Made by a program: the position numbers and the translations under genes. DNA of 64,000 bases, from contig NC_134953.1 of the NCBI RefSeq assembly GCF_965638725.1, positions 10,377,001 to 10,441,000 of the forward strand, in the 5' to 3' direction. This document shows, one piece after another, positions 1 to 11,152 of the stretch. The notes below the pieces were generated by a model. The model did not search any database and was not told the origin of the DNA. It worked only from the letters and a program-made list of their open reading frames with translations. How positions within the stretch are numbered: position 1 is the stretch's first letter; the number at the start of each line of letters is the position of its first letter. The stretch comes from Aptenodytes patagonicus (Eukaryota > Chordata > Aves > Sphenisciformes > Spheniscidae).

Positions 1-1448
1 CAGGTGGGGTTTGTGAGCGGCCCTAGGGCAGGCAGGCCAGGGTTGTGTTTGACATTGGCTCCTCACCTGGATATAGAGCTCAGCTTCAGCGGCTCATTTG
101 AGGTCCTTCAGCAGCTGTCGAGGACTGGGTTTGTATTGGCTGATCTTGTTACTGGCAGGTCTTTTGCCCATGACATGTAAGGTATGTTCATCCTAGCTAA
201 AGGTGATCTCTTTATCCAGTTACAATTTAAGGACGTCAGGGTTTGTGTCCACTAGAAGGTTTTAGCCATTCAGTTTGTCTCTTTTGGCTGAGACTGGTGA
301 AGGTATTGGGCTGTATTGAGTTTTGAAGATGCTATTGAAGTAGCACCTTCATTACCTTGTCTATTACATTACCTGTCTTCTATAGAAGAATCTCTATATT
401 GAGATTCTTCTTTCCAAACACTCACTGATAGGCTATCTCAGCAGGGTTACTCCTACTTGCTCCGGCACAGTCAAATTATGTGTTGATTTAAATATTGAGT
501 GAAATTGGTTTTTGAGTGTATGTAGATTGGGCTGGTACTCTCTTCATGGGAGGTAGCTAACTCATGATTTTTTTTCTGTGCTATTTTCCAGGGACTCTCA
601 GTTTCACTGAGAGCTTTAAAGAATGGTTTCTCATGTTGCTATTATAGGAAAACTGATTGAGGTTTTATAAGTGCTTTCACATTTGTTAGAATATGCATAA
701 TTTGACAAAACTCCTGCATGGCTAGGATTTATCAGGGTCCTCTGTATTGGTGGGCACCGTGACCTGTCTGATGCAGGGCAGTTGTGCACAGTATCCCCGA
801 GTTCCAGAGAAATGCCAAGCATCCTTACCTGCTGCTTGTGTGAGGTTACTACCCTCCTTTCTCACAAGCCTGTGTCCTAGTGCTATCAAAAAATACGTCC
901 CTCAACTGCACTTTGGTATGTGGTGAGCTGTATTTTTCCCTTTTTATTTGGAATTGTTCTTATGCCTTGCCTTAATCATGGTGTGCGCAAGTTTGTGTGT
1001 ATTTAGCAGCAGATTTGTGGGAGAGGAGGAGTAGACAGGCAGAGGGAGAGACACAGAAAGAAAACGGGTCTTTAACTTGAGCCATCCTAAAGCTGAATTT
1101 GAACTTAGATCTGATTTTTATTTGATAAGGACAGTTGCAAATATAACTTGAGGCAAAATGATTTCTTTTGCTTCACGTTATTAAAAAGCAGTCAGTAACC
1201 AGGAAGGAGTAGATTTGGCTAAAACATGTTAAGCAAAGCATCTGGAACCTTAACACAGCATTGCAGTGGTTCTCTTTGGAAGTCTGCGCTTGTTCAGCGG
1301 GTTTTTGTAAGCTGGAAGGTGTGCAGACCCAGTTAATGTTATCTCAGTTTGTGGGGACGCTTTCCTTGTGGGGTATCCTTTTTGGTGATAGAGGTCTGCA
1401 CTTAAATGTGTACGTGACAAAGATAAAATCTAGAATTTGTTTTATAGG
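1..1448. other. NOLC1 intron (left edge), no exon seen
   Basis: This stretch precedes the CR1 insertions and the first visible NOLC1 exon. I looked for the serine/acidic/lysine-rich coding that marks NOLC1 and for the LisH-bearing N-terminal exons, and found neither. A purine-rich patch near 1015-1075 contains stops. The stretch is most simply read as intron of NOLC1. Confidence 0.6.
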
Positions 1449-2677
1449 ATCATAGAATAGTTTGGGTTGGAAGGGACCTCTAAAGGTCATCTAGTCCAAC
1501 CCCCCCTGCCGTGGGCAGGAACATCTTCAACTAGATCAGGTTGCTCAGAGCCCCGTCCAACCTGACCTGGAATGTTTCCAGGGATGGGGCATCCACCACC
1601 TCTCTGGGCAACCTGGGCCAGTGTTTCACCACCCTCAGCGTAAAAAATTTCTTCCTTATATCTAGTCTAAACCTACCCCCCTTTAGTTTAAAGCCATTCC
1701 CCCTTGTCCTGTCGCAACAGGCCCTGCTAAGAAGTTTGCCGCCATCTTTTTTAGAAGCCCCCTTTAAGTACTGATAGGCTGCAAGAAGGTCTCCCCGAAG
1801 CCTTCTCTTCTCTAGGCTGAACAACCCCAACTCTCTCAGCCTTTCTTCACAGGAGAGGTGTTCCATCCCCCGATCATTTTCCTGGCCCTCTTCTGGACCC
1901 GCTCCGACAGGTCCGTGTCTGTCTTATGCTGAGGGCTCCAGAGCTGGACGCAGTACTCCAGGTGGGGTCTCACCAGAGCAGAGGAGAGGGGCAGAATCCC
2001 CTCCCTCAACCTGCTGGCCACGCTGCTTTGGATGCAGCCCAGGATACGATTGGCCTTGTGGGCTGCGAGCGCACATTGCTGGCTCATGTCCAGCTTTTCA
2101 TCCACCAGTACCCCCAAGTCCTTCTCGGCAGGGCTGCTCTCCATCCCTTCATCCCCCAGCCTGTATTGATACTGGGGGTTGCCCCGACCCAGGTGCAGGA
2201 CCTTGCCCTTGGCCTTGTTGAACCTCATGAGGTTCACATGGGGGCCCACTTCTCGAGCTTGTCCAGGTCCCTCTGGATGGCATCCCGTCCCTCAGGCGTG
2301 TCGACTGCACCACTCAGCTTGGTGTCATCTGCAAACTTGCTGAGGGTGCACTCGATCCCACTGTCTATGTCATTGATGAAGATATAAACAGTACTGGTCC
2401 CAGTACGGACCCCTGCGGGACGCCACTCGTCACCAACCTCCATCTAGACATTGAGCCATTGACCACTACCCTCTGGATGCGACCATCCAACCAATTCCTC
2501 ACCCACGGGACAGTTCACCCATCAAATCCATACCTTGCCAGTTTAGGGAGAAGGATGTTGTGGGGGACCGTGTCAAAGGCCTTACAGAGGTCCAGATAGA
2601 CGACATCTGTAGCCCTTCCCATGTCCACTGATGTAGTCACTCCATCATAGAAGGCCACTAGGTTAGTCAGGCAGGAC
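1449..2677 (-). mobile_element. CR1 LINE fragment, 5'-truncated, minus strand
   Basis: Read on the minus strand, this is the last 1.2 kb of a CR1 retrotransposon. It enters inside the reverse-transcriptase region (motifs AFDTVPH and FADDTKL are readable), continues through the C-terminal part of ORF2, and ends at 1449 in the ATTCTATGA-type tail. The coding is split over several frames (pieces near 2515-2800, 2234-2443, 1836-2249 and 1531-1866), so the copy is dead. It abuts a second CR1 of opposite direction at about 2677 and lies in a NOLC1 intron. Confidence 0.93.
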
Positions 2678-2900
2678 CTAGATATAAGGAACAAATTTTT
2701 TATGCTGAGGGTGGTGAAACACTGGCCCAAGTTGCCCAGAGAGGTGGTGGATGCCCCTTCCCTGAAAACATTCCAGGTCAGGTTGGACGGGGCTCTGAGC
2801 AACCTGATCTAGTTGAAGATGTTCCTGCCCATGGCAGGGGGGTTGGACTAGATGACCTTTAGAGGTCCCTTCCAACCCAAACTATTCTATGATTCTATGA
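2678..2900 (+). mobile_element. CR1 LINE 3' end, plus strand
   Basis: About 220 bp of CR1 3' end in plus orientation, running from the segment matching the ORF2 tail to the terminal ATTCTATGATTCTATGA at 2884-2900. It is nearly identical to the reverse complement of 1449-1665. The two copies meet head to head at their truncated 5' ends, and each keeps its own 3' tail. Confidence 0.92.
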
Positions 2901-3100
2901 CTTGCCCTTGTCCTCTTGCCTACCCATTTTGAAGCCTTCTGCCGCACCCTGCTCAAGAAACAAAGTCAGTGTTATGAACTTCAGTCATGGTTTAATGACC
3001 TTAGTATATCCTTTTGTCCTGATACACACTAGTGCAGGATATAGGTACATGAAAGTTGTGAATTAACTTATCATCAGTGTGTGCTGTCCCTTACTTGCAG

Positions 3101-3216
3101 CTAAAGCAGCAGCTGTTCCCAAGGCAAAAGCAGTTCCTCCAGCCAAGAAGGCAGAGAGCAGCAGCGAGGACTCCAGTGATGATTCAGACTTGGAGGAGGA
3201 GAAGAAGCCAGCAAAG
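3101..3216 (+). CDS. NOLC1: NOLC1 coding exon (first visible)
   Basis: Acceptor ...TTACTTGCAG ends at 3100 and the donor GTCAGC starts at 3217. The 116-nt exon enters with two bases finishing a split codon and leaves in phase 0. It encodes a basic linker ([13 protein letters not shown]) followed by the acidic cluster [17 protein letters not shown]. The donor has C at +3, which is a weak match to consensus. Confidence 0.9.
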
Positions 3217-6200
3217 GTCAGCTTTCCTTTCCAGCCTCTTTAATGCATGTTTGACAGTGATGGATAATAGCAAATTTGACCAGCAGAATTCTCTCTGAAA
3301 TTGGGCTCGCTTTTCCTGAACTATCAAGTCCCTAGACTGCTGCAGGTGCAATGTAAGAAGACATTTCTGTAGTGGACGGTGCACCATTTGGACTGGTCCG
3401 GTGCAGAATTAATTTCATGTCCAGCACCCACTTTGTTTCATATCCAAGTCTGCTCCTTGTTTTATCCTAAGACTGCCAGGGCTTACTTTTTTGCAGGGAA
3501 AGATTTATTTGCATTTGCTAAAATAAATTTGATCTTTTTCTACATATATGTATATATATAAAAAGAGAATCTTCTCTTTCCTTTTTCTTGCTGCAATCAC
3601 GGTCTTGAGAAGTGAGGGGGAGGAAGAATGATGTCAGTGTACACTAGAGGAGACCAACCAGAGTTGCCCAGTCAGTATTTTCAGTCTTCAAACTAGTGTG
3701 ATCTGGAGAAGGAAGAGAACAGTGCCAGCCCCAGAGCTGCCCCATTTTGAGGAGGCAGAACTGGAGGCTGAGGTGCGAAGGAAGTCTCCCATGGGCTGCT
3801 GGGAGGTTTCCCAGAGCAAAATTGTTATCCAGGGATTTTCAGGCCCTAACCGTTAGGCAGAGTAGTGTTTCCAAGTCAAAATGGTAACCTCTGTGAAAGA
3901 CAGCTGTTTATATTCTCTGTACATGTGTCCCACTTATTACCCTCTTTTTCTTTTCATGGCTGCAAGGGCTAATCAGTTTTCCTTCCTGTTGTTTAGAAAG
4001 GTGCAAAACCCATGGTGAAGCCAGCTGGAACCAAAATCCAGCCTCAGAAGAAAGCAGAGAGTTCCAGTTCTGACTCGAGCAGCTCAGATGAGGAAGCACC
4101 AAAGAAACAGCCACCAAAAACAGCGACACCTAAATCGGGTACCTCTTGTTGTGTATCATGAGTCAAAGTGCAAAACCAAAAAAGCCAGGGGAGGAGCGAC
4201 GAGGGCTGTACCTACATGCAAAGGCATATGTATTAACATAGCAGTCTGAAAATCTGCTGTCACTGCCCTTTGCACTCCAGTCCAGCCTGCTTCTGACATG
4301 AAGGAGGTGTAGAACTCAAAATACGTGGTCCCAAATGCTGTTGCATAAGTAGGTGTAATCAGCAACCTTAACTGCTTAAGTTGTGCTTTTGCCAGTGTCT
4401 TCCCCCCAAAGAGCAGAGAAGATCTTTACTTAGCGTTTAGCCCTGGAGCTTCCGATGAGCTAGAATGGACAGTTTTCTGAAAACTTTCTCTAAGCTTGCA
4501 GCAGGATAAAACAACAGTTTTGCAGTACTGCCTTAATCTGCCCTGTTGGCTTCTTGTGGTTCTTTTCTCTCTGTGATACTTCATGCTGAATGTAATTACC
4601 CCTCATCTACCATAGCATATTTTCTAATGTCCCTTTTTGCTTATCTCAAAAGGAAGTAAAGCTGCCCAGGCAGCCACCAAGGTGGTCAATGGAAAAGCAG
4701 CAAGCAGTAGCAGCAGCGAAGATTCTGATGAGGAAAAGGCTGCACCGAAGAAGGTAAATGAGACCATAAAGAACATCATGAACACTGTAAAAGTCTAGTG
4801 AGGCTGGGTGTATCTGTCTTGCAGGGACTGTGAAATATATAGACAAAGGTACAGACTACACAGATGCTGAGCACAGCATTTGTGGCTCTTATACATCCTT
4901 CTCCTTTGTACAGTAGGATTATGTGTTCTAGCACCTCTCCATGCACTGGCTTTCTTCCCTAATACCTCCTTGCTGCTTCCTCTGCTCCTTCCTTTTACAG
5001 GAAAACATCTCACTGTGTCATAACCATATTGTAGTCTTCATTATATATTCATTTTTGCATGACTCTTTTGTGCTTAGCTATCTGTAACTTTGAGTTTTCC
5101 ACTAGGGAGTGTTTAAAAATGTTTTCTGCAACACAAAAATAATCGTAGTTGTGTTTAATCAAGTGGCAGTTGCTACAATTTCAGTCAGTTCTGTGCCCTT
5201 TAGTCAGAGGAGCTCCTCACTAGGGATTCATGCAGCAGAAAACAACAGCAGAGTGGCCGGAAAGATTGTGATGCTCATGTGTTTCCTAAAATTTGCATTT
5301 AAGAATCTTCATTAATCTTTCTCCCTTTGTCTTCAAAATTTGCTCTCTTAAGTGAGGCGTAGAGTTAAACAAGATCCACATCCAGCTGTCCCCACAAGGT
5401 TTCTGTAACTTCTTTTTTAATGTGTATTTCTTCCCTTCTTGTGATAAGGCTGTTCCCAAGAAATCACCTCTGCCGAAACCTGCAGCCACTCAAGCATGTC
5501 CAGGGAAAACCAAACGTGCCAAGGAAAGTTCCAGTAGTGAGGACTCATCTGACAGCTCAGACGATGAAAAGCCACCTGCAAAACAAAAGCCAAAGTCTGG
5601 TAAGTACTAAATACCATTGCTGCTATGTGGGAGGATTCTCTCTGCTAGTCCCACTGTTCCGGGAGAAGCGTGTGCAGGGCACAGGCAAGTCTCACTGCAC
5701 ACAAGGTTCCAGGTAGTGCTGGTGGTGATATCGTGAACCAGAAATACAGCAGCTCTTTTCGTATGTGCTGTTGGGGCTAAGCTTGCAATTCAGCTCCTGC
5801 CTGAGCAAGGAATGGGGAGTGAGAGAGACTGTGACAGACTCTGCTTGGTTTGCTGCGTGTCTTCTATTCAGGTAGCCTTTAAATATATTCTTCTTGCAGG
5901 CTTCCTGTCTGCCAGGATTTGGGAAGTAATTTGCCAGTGGTTTGGTTATTCTGTAACTGCAGCAATTTAAGCTTTTTTAGGTTTTTTGTGAAGTATCTAG
6001 GGCTGTTCAGTTGCAATCCAGCTGATGGGCTAAATGGGCCTCTGTTCAATATAGTATAGTGCTTTCAGGATTCCAGGAGAGAGCTGATCTGAGTGGAGGA
6101 TCAAGCATCGAAACTCAGTCTGATTCTCTAACCGGAGGATTTGAGAAGGCAGTAAATGAAAACAATCAACAATTGATACTTCTATTTGTTTTTTTCTGAA

Positions 6201-9200
6201 AAAGGTTGGCAACACAAGCTCCCATTCTTCTAAAAGTGCAGAGAACTGTGCGGAGATGGTTGGGTCAGCTGAACCCCAAGAGGAGAGTTAAACTCACAGT
6301 AGAAACAGGAGGTAGCAGTGGGATGGGTGTAGTCTTTCAAATTATAAGCTAGTATCTTTGATTGCAGCTACAGAAGGGGAATAAATGGAAATAAATAGCA
6401 GAAGTGCTTTATTCTAACTAGAACGAACATCGTGTGCTGCTCGCGTTATCATACGGGCATTTGGATGCTGTGTCTCTCTTCATAGGCCAGTACAGCGCTG
6501 TACCACCTCCTCAGGCTACACAGACAAAGAAAGGCCTTGCCAAGGCTCCTGCAAAAAAGGCTGAGAGCAGTGACTCTTCAGACAGTAGTGATGAGGCAGA
6601 GCGGGTGCCCCCAAAGGGAGGAGCAGGTATGTTGTGAGGAGAGGAGGCTGCAGAGGAACTACTACATGGTGCGGACAATGTTTTGGCTATGTCTTGGTTT
6701 CCTTGAAAAAGCCATTTGACTTTGGTCTGTGTTGCTATTTGCTTCTCTGGAAGCCTCTGAGTAATTTGAAGGCGTCCCAAACAACGCTGTGTACAACCTG
6801 TGGATCCAAACTGTGTGCAGGTTGGATTACTTTGCATGTGTTGGTTTGAAAAGTTACCAGGATCTAGTTTAGCGGGAATAAGCCAGGCCCGTTACTGCAG
6901 CCGGCCAGGTCCTTGCTTGGCTTCTGATGTGCTGGCTGAATGGCTGGTGCACTGAGAAGGGAGCTTTTTCACCTCTGGAAAGGTTTGGATCTTGGGACAA
7001 AGGTTTGGTGTGGATGTGGCCTGTTAATTTTAAACTTGCTTTTGCAGGCAAAGCAGTAGTAGCTAAAACAATCCCTGGCCCCCAAAACAAAGCTGTGACT
7101 ACCAAGAAGGCTGAATCCAGTTCTGACAGTGACTCAGGTAATTCAAGAAATAAAGTTTTGAATTTTTTGTGTTAATGTTTTTATTGGCCAGGTTGCTGTA
7201 TAGTGGTGTATCTGCTAAGATCCTCAGCGTATGAGCTCGAAAGCTTTGCAGTCTCCATAGCTAACAAGATGTGAAATTGAAAAACAGCAGTCTGCTATGC
7301 AGAGTGGAGTCTGACCATGAGACACCAATGAGACCATTGGCAAGTGCAGAAAGGTCTGCGTGTTGCTGGATGGAAAGGATGGGGCATCATGTTTATCAGG
7401 TTTCTCCAGGAAGGTTAATGGTTATGCTTTCTGAGGATCTGTGCCTTAAGATTTTTGGTTTCTGTTACCCCATTGTGTTTGGGAGAAGTTTCCGAAATAA
7501 AAATGTTATCGCCATACCAAGTTCAAAATAGGCTCAGAAGATGCCCTCTCCTGATGTGACCCTAGAAATGGGGGCAGCATGCTTTTTATCTTCTGTTGGT
7601 CAGGTTTAAGGTTTGTAATGCTGTATTTCCCATGTAAGTTCCTTATGTGCTACATTTCCCCTCCAAGGTATATCTCAACATTTCTGGTGCCACGACAGGG
7701 ACTGTGGGTGGCAGCTGCCCATCTATCTGCAGACAGCTAGCACTAGACTGTGTGACACTTCAACAAGTGGCAGGAGTTCTGTGTTTTCTGGTTTTGTTGC
7801 CTAGTTTCTCACAAATGGACACAGTTTTGATTACTGTTAAAAGTGTTCAGAAATGTTGGAATAGATCAGGCTTAGCATTCCAGATTGCTGTGACACACAA
7901 TACAAAGGCATATTTGTACGCAGGAGTCTCCAGTCCATCCTCAGACTGCTGCTAAACACATCTGATACAGGGAGTAGAAAGCTAAAATGAGATACTCTGC
8001 TGTTGCTGCCTCACTTTCCTTGCTTTGTCAATTTTATCTCCTAATTTCTTGCCTGTTCTTTCATCTTTACCACATAGCTTCTTTTCTCAATGTTTCTTCT
8101 CCCTGACTTTGTTGTGATACCTGTACTTTCTCCAGTCCCTTATTCTGTACCTCTTCTCCTACATTATTCTCCAAATGTCTGCTTCCTTGAGCATGCATTA
8201 GTAAAGAACTTAAACTGCTTGTTTCCACTTCCTCCCAACAAAGAAGTTATGTGGAAAGATGAATGCTGTCCCCTGACCATTCAAATGTTCATCAAATGCT
8301 GCTTATTGCCAGTTATCTAGTTGGCTCGGCCTTGGGCCACAACCCATTTTGCTTTTCACTTCCCCATGAGTTATATATGTGTTATTACTAAAGTAACTTG
8401 CACCAGAAGCTTATTAACTTCAAGAACATCCTTTTTTTTTTGTTCAGATTCTAGCTCTGAAGATGACAAGAAGAAGGTAGGGAGTAAGCTCCCAGCTAAA
8501 CAACCTGTGATAAAGAATACTTCCAAACCAGCAAAAGTAGCTGTCAAGCCTGGACAAGCAAAGAAAGACTCCAGTTCCTCCTCAGACAGCTCAGGTATTG
8601 GGGTAGGAGAAAAGGAGAATTTCCACGTGCGTGTTGTGCTTGCTCAGACCTCTGTGTCAAGACCCTTCTAGGCAGGGTACGAGGGTGCAGTTGGACAGGA
8701 ATATCCATTGCAGTGTTGTTTCAAGCAGCTAATCAAGTGCGCTGTCTATCAACATTGAATCTGTATGTTAGCCTCATGTTGAAGGAATGGGGCTTAGCCT
8801 TGATTATTCTTTTCCTTTCCATTCTAGATTCTGATAGCTCTGACAAGAAGGCCCCTGTGAAACCCACAACTAAAGCAGCAACCCCTGCAACAAAGAAGTC
8901 ACAAGCTGCCACAAAGAAAGCACAAAGTAGCTCTGATTCAGATAGCAGCTCCAGCAGCTCTGAGGATGAGAAGAAGAAGAAGAAAGGCACTCCGGCTAAA
9001 TTAGCTGGCAAAGTGGGTAAGCCAGCGTCCAAGCCTCCTACCCCAGCTCCCAAAGCAGGCACTTCTGACTCTGATAGCTCAAGCAGTGAGGAAGAAAAAA
9101 AGAAGCCAGCAGTGAAACCAGCCACCAAATCTACAGGGGCAGCAAAAGCAACTGTGGGGAAGAAGGCAGCTGCTTCTAGTAGTAGTAGCAGCTCATCTGA

Positions 9201-11152
9201 TAGTTCCAGCGAAGAGGATGAGAAGCCCAAAAAGGCAGGGAAAGGGGCACAGAACAATTCTAAGACCACTGCCTCCACAGAGAAAGCAAAAGCATCCACA
9301 CCAGCAGCAAACAACCTGAAGTCTAAGCCAGCTGGTGGCAGCAGTAGCAGTAGCGAAAGCAGCTCTGAAGAAGAGACTGGAAAAGTCAATGGAGGTATTA
9401 CCTACAGTCCGGGAAGTGGGTCTGTCGGGCAATGTTACTGAGCTAAGCATGAATGGGAGCCTTTCCTAAACAATATTCAGTCTAATCTCTATGTGCTATT
9501 AGATTATGCCGTCTGGTGCAGTACTGAGAGGGAAGGGCTAGTTTTTAATTCGGTGTGATCCTTTTTGTCTGTATTGCATATCTGCTGGCAGTGGAATTTG
9601 TGGTAACATGAAGTACATTTCTGTACAGTTGTTGCCAGTTGCCACCTGTGCATGCACAAGTTGTTAGTGACAGCAAGGCAGACTGCTGGAGGACCTTGTC
9701 TGTGTTGAGTGGGACACCATAGATGATGCCCCGATGCGCAATCTCAGTCTATCCCTCCAGGAGGAAAATAACTTTGAGTGCACTAGTGATGTGTGCAAGT
9801 GCATACTGTGTGACTCCAAGAACTGGCAAATTTTAGCCAACAGAACTTTCACAAGTGCACTAAACCATTAATATAGAGGTACCCTATTCCACAAAATTAT
9901 CTTTATCCTTTAGGATAGGATGGCAATAATCCTTGCTGACCCAGAATGGCTATTAGTGTCTGTTATAGCAGTCTGGTTTCTGGGTGAGGTAATGCAGGGA
10001 CCGATTCTCACACCTGTGTCAACACTGGGTTTGCTTTCTGGGGGAGAGATGCCATTACTTTTCCCAACACTGCAGTTAGTCCCTTTGAAGTTTTACTGCT
10101 GTACATCTAACAGGCACGATCAGGAAGAAGCAGAAGAGGGAAGATGTTCAGGAGCCAGAGACACCACACAGTAAAAAGGCAAAGATCAAAGCCAAAACAC
10201 CACACACAGTTCCCAAGGTGAAACAGGTGAGTGAGGGTGGACTGTGGTGACTGGTGGGAGAGGCATCTCTGCCTCCTGAACAGGTAGGCTTGTTTTGGGT
10301 TTTGGGGGGAGGTTGGGCCCACAGGATTATTTGTATTTTTGCTCCCTCCTCAAGCAGTTGAACCTTGTCTGGAGAACCCTAGGGAGTGCATGTATGTGCA
10401 TAATATTATTCTGGCAAAGGTTGATTGGTTATGCTTGCATAGGACCATCCCTGAGCTGCCTGATCTGAAGAAGGGAAAGAATTATGAATCTGAGAAACAC
10501 TTAAAGATTGAGGTGGCCTGAACAGGGCTCCGTATTTGCAGGGCAAGGAGGGAAGGAGGTTGTCACTAAGGCAATGTCATGCGTGTGTCCACACTTAATG
10601 TATCTTGTTTTCTTTCTCTTTAACAGCCAGCCTCTCCATTCCGCCGCGTAAGGGAAGAAGAGATTGAGCTGGATGCCCGTGTTGCTGATAACTCATTTGA
10701 AGCAAAGGTAGGGCTAGGTAGTGCCCAGAGGGGTAACACTGGGCCTCTGCAAATACACCTCAGCAGAGCAGCCTTGGTGTGCTTCTGGGCAGTCTTTTTG
10801 GTGGGAACTTTTTCCACCAGGAGGTGCTGTTAGGAAGTGTGTGAGCTCTGGCAGGAGGTGCGTGGGAGAGTGGTGTCGGCTCCAGTGTTAATGTACTGGT
10901 GTTTGCTGGGTAGGATGAAGTGCAAAGCACTGCCTTTACTCTCTTGGGTACTGCCCTGAATTTCTTTTTCCTCTCTCTCTTCATCCCTCACAGAAAGGAG
11001 CAGCTGGTGACTGGGGTGAGAAGGCTAACAATATCCTGAAATTCACTAAAGGCAAATCTTTCCGCCATGAGAAGACAAAGAAAAAACGAGGCAGCTACCG
11101 TGGGGGCACTATATCGACCCAAGTCAATTCCGTCAAGTTTGAAAGTGACTGA
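3101..11152 (+). CDS. NOLC1: NOLC1 (Nopp140), 3' part: eleven coding exons, N-terminus outside window
   Basis: Nucleolar and coiled-body phosphoprotein 1 is a chaperone for snoRNPs and RNA polymerase I factors that moves between nucleolus, Cajal bodies and cytoplasm. Coding exons: 3101-3216, 3997-4138, 4653-4753, 5449-5599, 6486-6626, 7048-7137, 8448-8594, 8828-9394, 10114-10226, 10627-10707, 10994-11152. They splice in one frame to 601 residues plus TGA. The visible protein alternates Lys/Pro/Ala-rich basic linkers with about eleven Ser/Asp/Glu clusters (casein-kinase-2-type S-x-x-E/D sites). It ends in the conserved SRP40_C domain, recognisable by [42 protein letters not shown] and NSVKFESD. 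Human NOLC1 is about 700 residues, so roughly the first 90-100, with the LisH motif, are left of the window. The next gene, UGT8-like, follows in the same direction. Confidence 0.97.
3997..4138 (+). CDS. NOLC1: NOLC1 coding exon
   Basis: Acceptor TTGTTTAG ends at 3996 and the donor GTACCT begins at 4139, which is weak at +4 and +5. The exon is 142 nt, enters in phase 0 and leaves in phase 1. It encodes one basic linker plus the cluster [17 protein letters not shown]. Confidence 0.9.
4653..4753 (+). CDS. NOLC1: NOLC1 coding exon
   Basis: Acceptor CTCAAAAG ends at 4652 and the donor GTAAAT begins at 4754. The exon is 101 nt, phase 1 in and phase 0 out. It encodes [20 protein letters not shown], similar to the NGKAASSSS segment of mammalian NOLC1. 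Confidence 0.91.
5449..5599 (+). CDS. NOLC1: NOLC1 coding exon
   Basis: Acceptor TGTGATAAG ends at 5448 and the donor GTAAGT begins at 5600. The exon is 151 nt, phase 0 in and phase 1 out. It carries a proline/lysine linker, then [17 protein letters not shown]. Confidence 0.92.
6486..6626 (+). CDS. NOLC1: NOLC1 coding exon (phase 1-1 cassette)
   Basis: Acceptor CTTCATAG ends at 6485 and the donor GTATGT begins at 6627. The exon is 141 nt and symmetric in phase 1. It includes [14 protein letters not shown], which matches the YSSVPPP region of mammalian NOLC1, then [13 protein letters not shown]. Confidence 0.92.
7048..7137 (+). CDS. NOLC1: NOLC1 coding exon (phase 1-1 cassette)
   Basis: Acceptor CTTTTGCAG ends at 7047 and the donor GTAATT begins at 7138. 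The exon is 90 nt and symmetric in phase 1. It encodes [20 protein letters not shown] and ends inside an acidic serine cluster that the next exon continues. Confidence 0.9.
8448..8594 (+). CDS. NOLC1: NOLC1 coding exon (phase 1-1 cassette)
   Basis: Acceptor TTTTGTTCAG ends at 8447 and the donor GTATTG begins at 8595. The exon is 147 nt and symmetric in phase 1. It starts in the serine cluster ([10 protein letters not shown] after splicing), runs through a basic linker and ends in the next cluster (DSSSSSDSS). Confidence 0.92.
8828..9394 (+). CDS. NOLC1: NOLC1 large repeat exon (phase 1-1)
   Basis: Acceptor TCCATTCTAG ends at 8827 and the donor GTATTA begins at 9395. This 567-nt exon is symmetric in phase 1. 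After a short leading cluster it holds four more linker-plus-acidic-serine units: [42 protein letters not shown] and [12 protein letters not shown]. It is far larger than the other repeat exons, as if several units had fused into one. Confidence 0.93.
10114..10226 (+). CDS. NOLC1: NOLC1 coding exon
   Basis: Acceptor CATCTAACAG ends at 10113 and the donor GTGAGT begins at 10227. The exon is 113 nt, phase 1 in and phase 0 out. It encodes a highly basic stretch (IRKKQKRED...[11 protein letters not shown]) that matches the KKRKQNE...ETPQAKKIK segment of mammalian NOLC1 and looks like a nuclear localisation region. Confidence 0.93.
10627..10707 (+). CDS. NOLC1: NOLC1 coding exon, start of SRP40_C domain
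   Basis: Acceptor TCTTTAACAG ends at 10626 and the donor GTAGGG begins at 10708. The exon is 81 nt with both ends in phase 0. It encodes [19 protein letters not shown] and ADNSFEAK, the first half of the conserved C-terminal domain. Confidence 0.97.
10994..11152 (+). CDS. NOLC1: NOLC1 last coding exon
   Basis: Acceptor CCCTCACAG ends at 10993 and the TGA stop is at 11150-11152. It encodes [20 protein letters not shown] and then [18 protein letters not shown], ending VNSVKFESD. This is nearly the same as the mammalian C-terminus. Confidence 0.98.
   Translation, partial: KGAAGDWGEKANNILKFTKGKSFRHEKTKKKRGSYRGGTISTQVNSVKFESD

Noticed and set aside
1449-2900. Single CR1 insertion with 5' inversion (twin priming)
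   Set aside because: Twin priming leaves one 3' tail. Here both outer ends carry a CR1 3' tail, so two separate insertions are needed.
1-3100. N-terminal LisH exons of NOLC1
   Set aside because: No frame flanked by splice sites shows the LisH-type or following acidic serine sequence, so these exons are placed left of the window.
8733-9389. 218-codon minus-strand frame opposite the large NOLC1 exon
   Set aside because: It is the antisense shadow of the serine/glutamate/lysine repeats and reads as Leu/Ser/Phe-rich low complexity.
9660-9860. C/D-box snoRNA in a NOLC1 intron (AGATGATGC near 9720)
   Set aside because: The C-box match is imperfect and no matching D box with terminal stem was found at a suitable distance.
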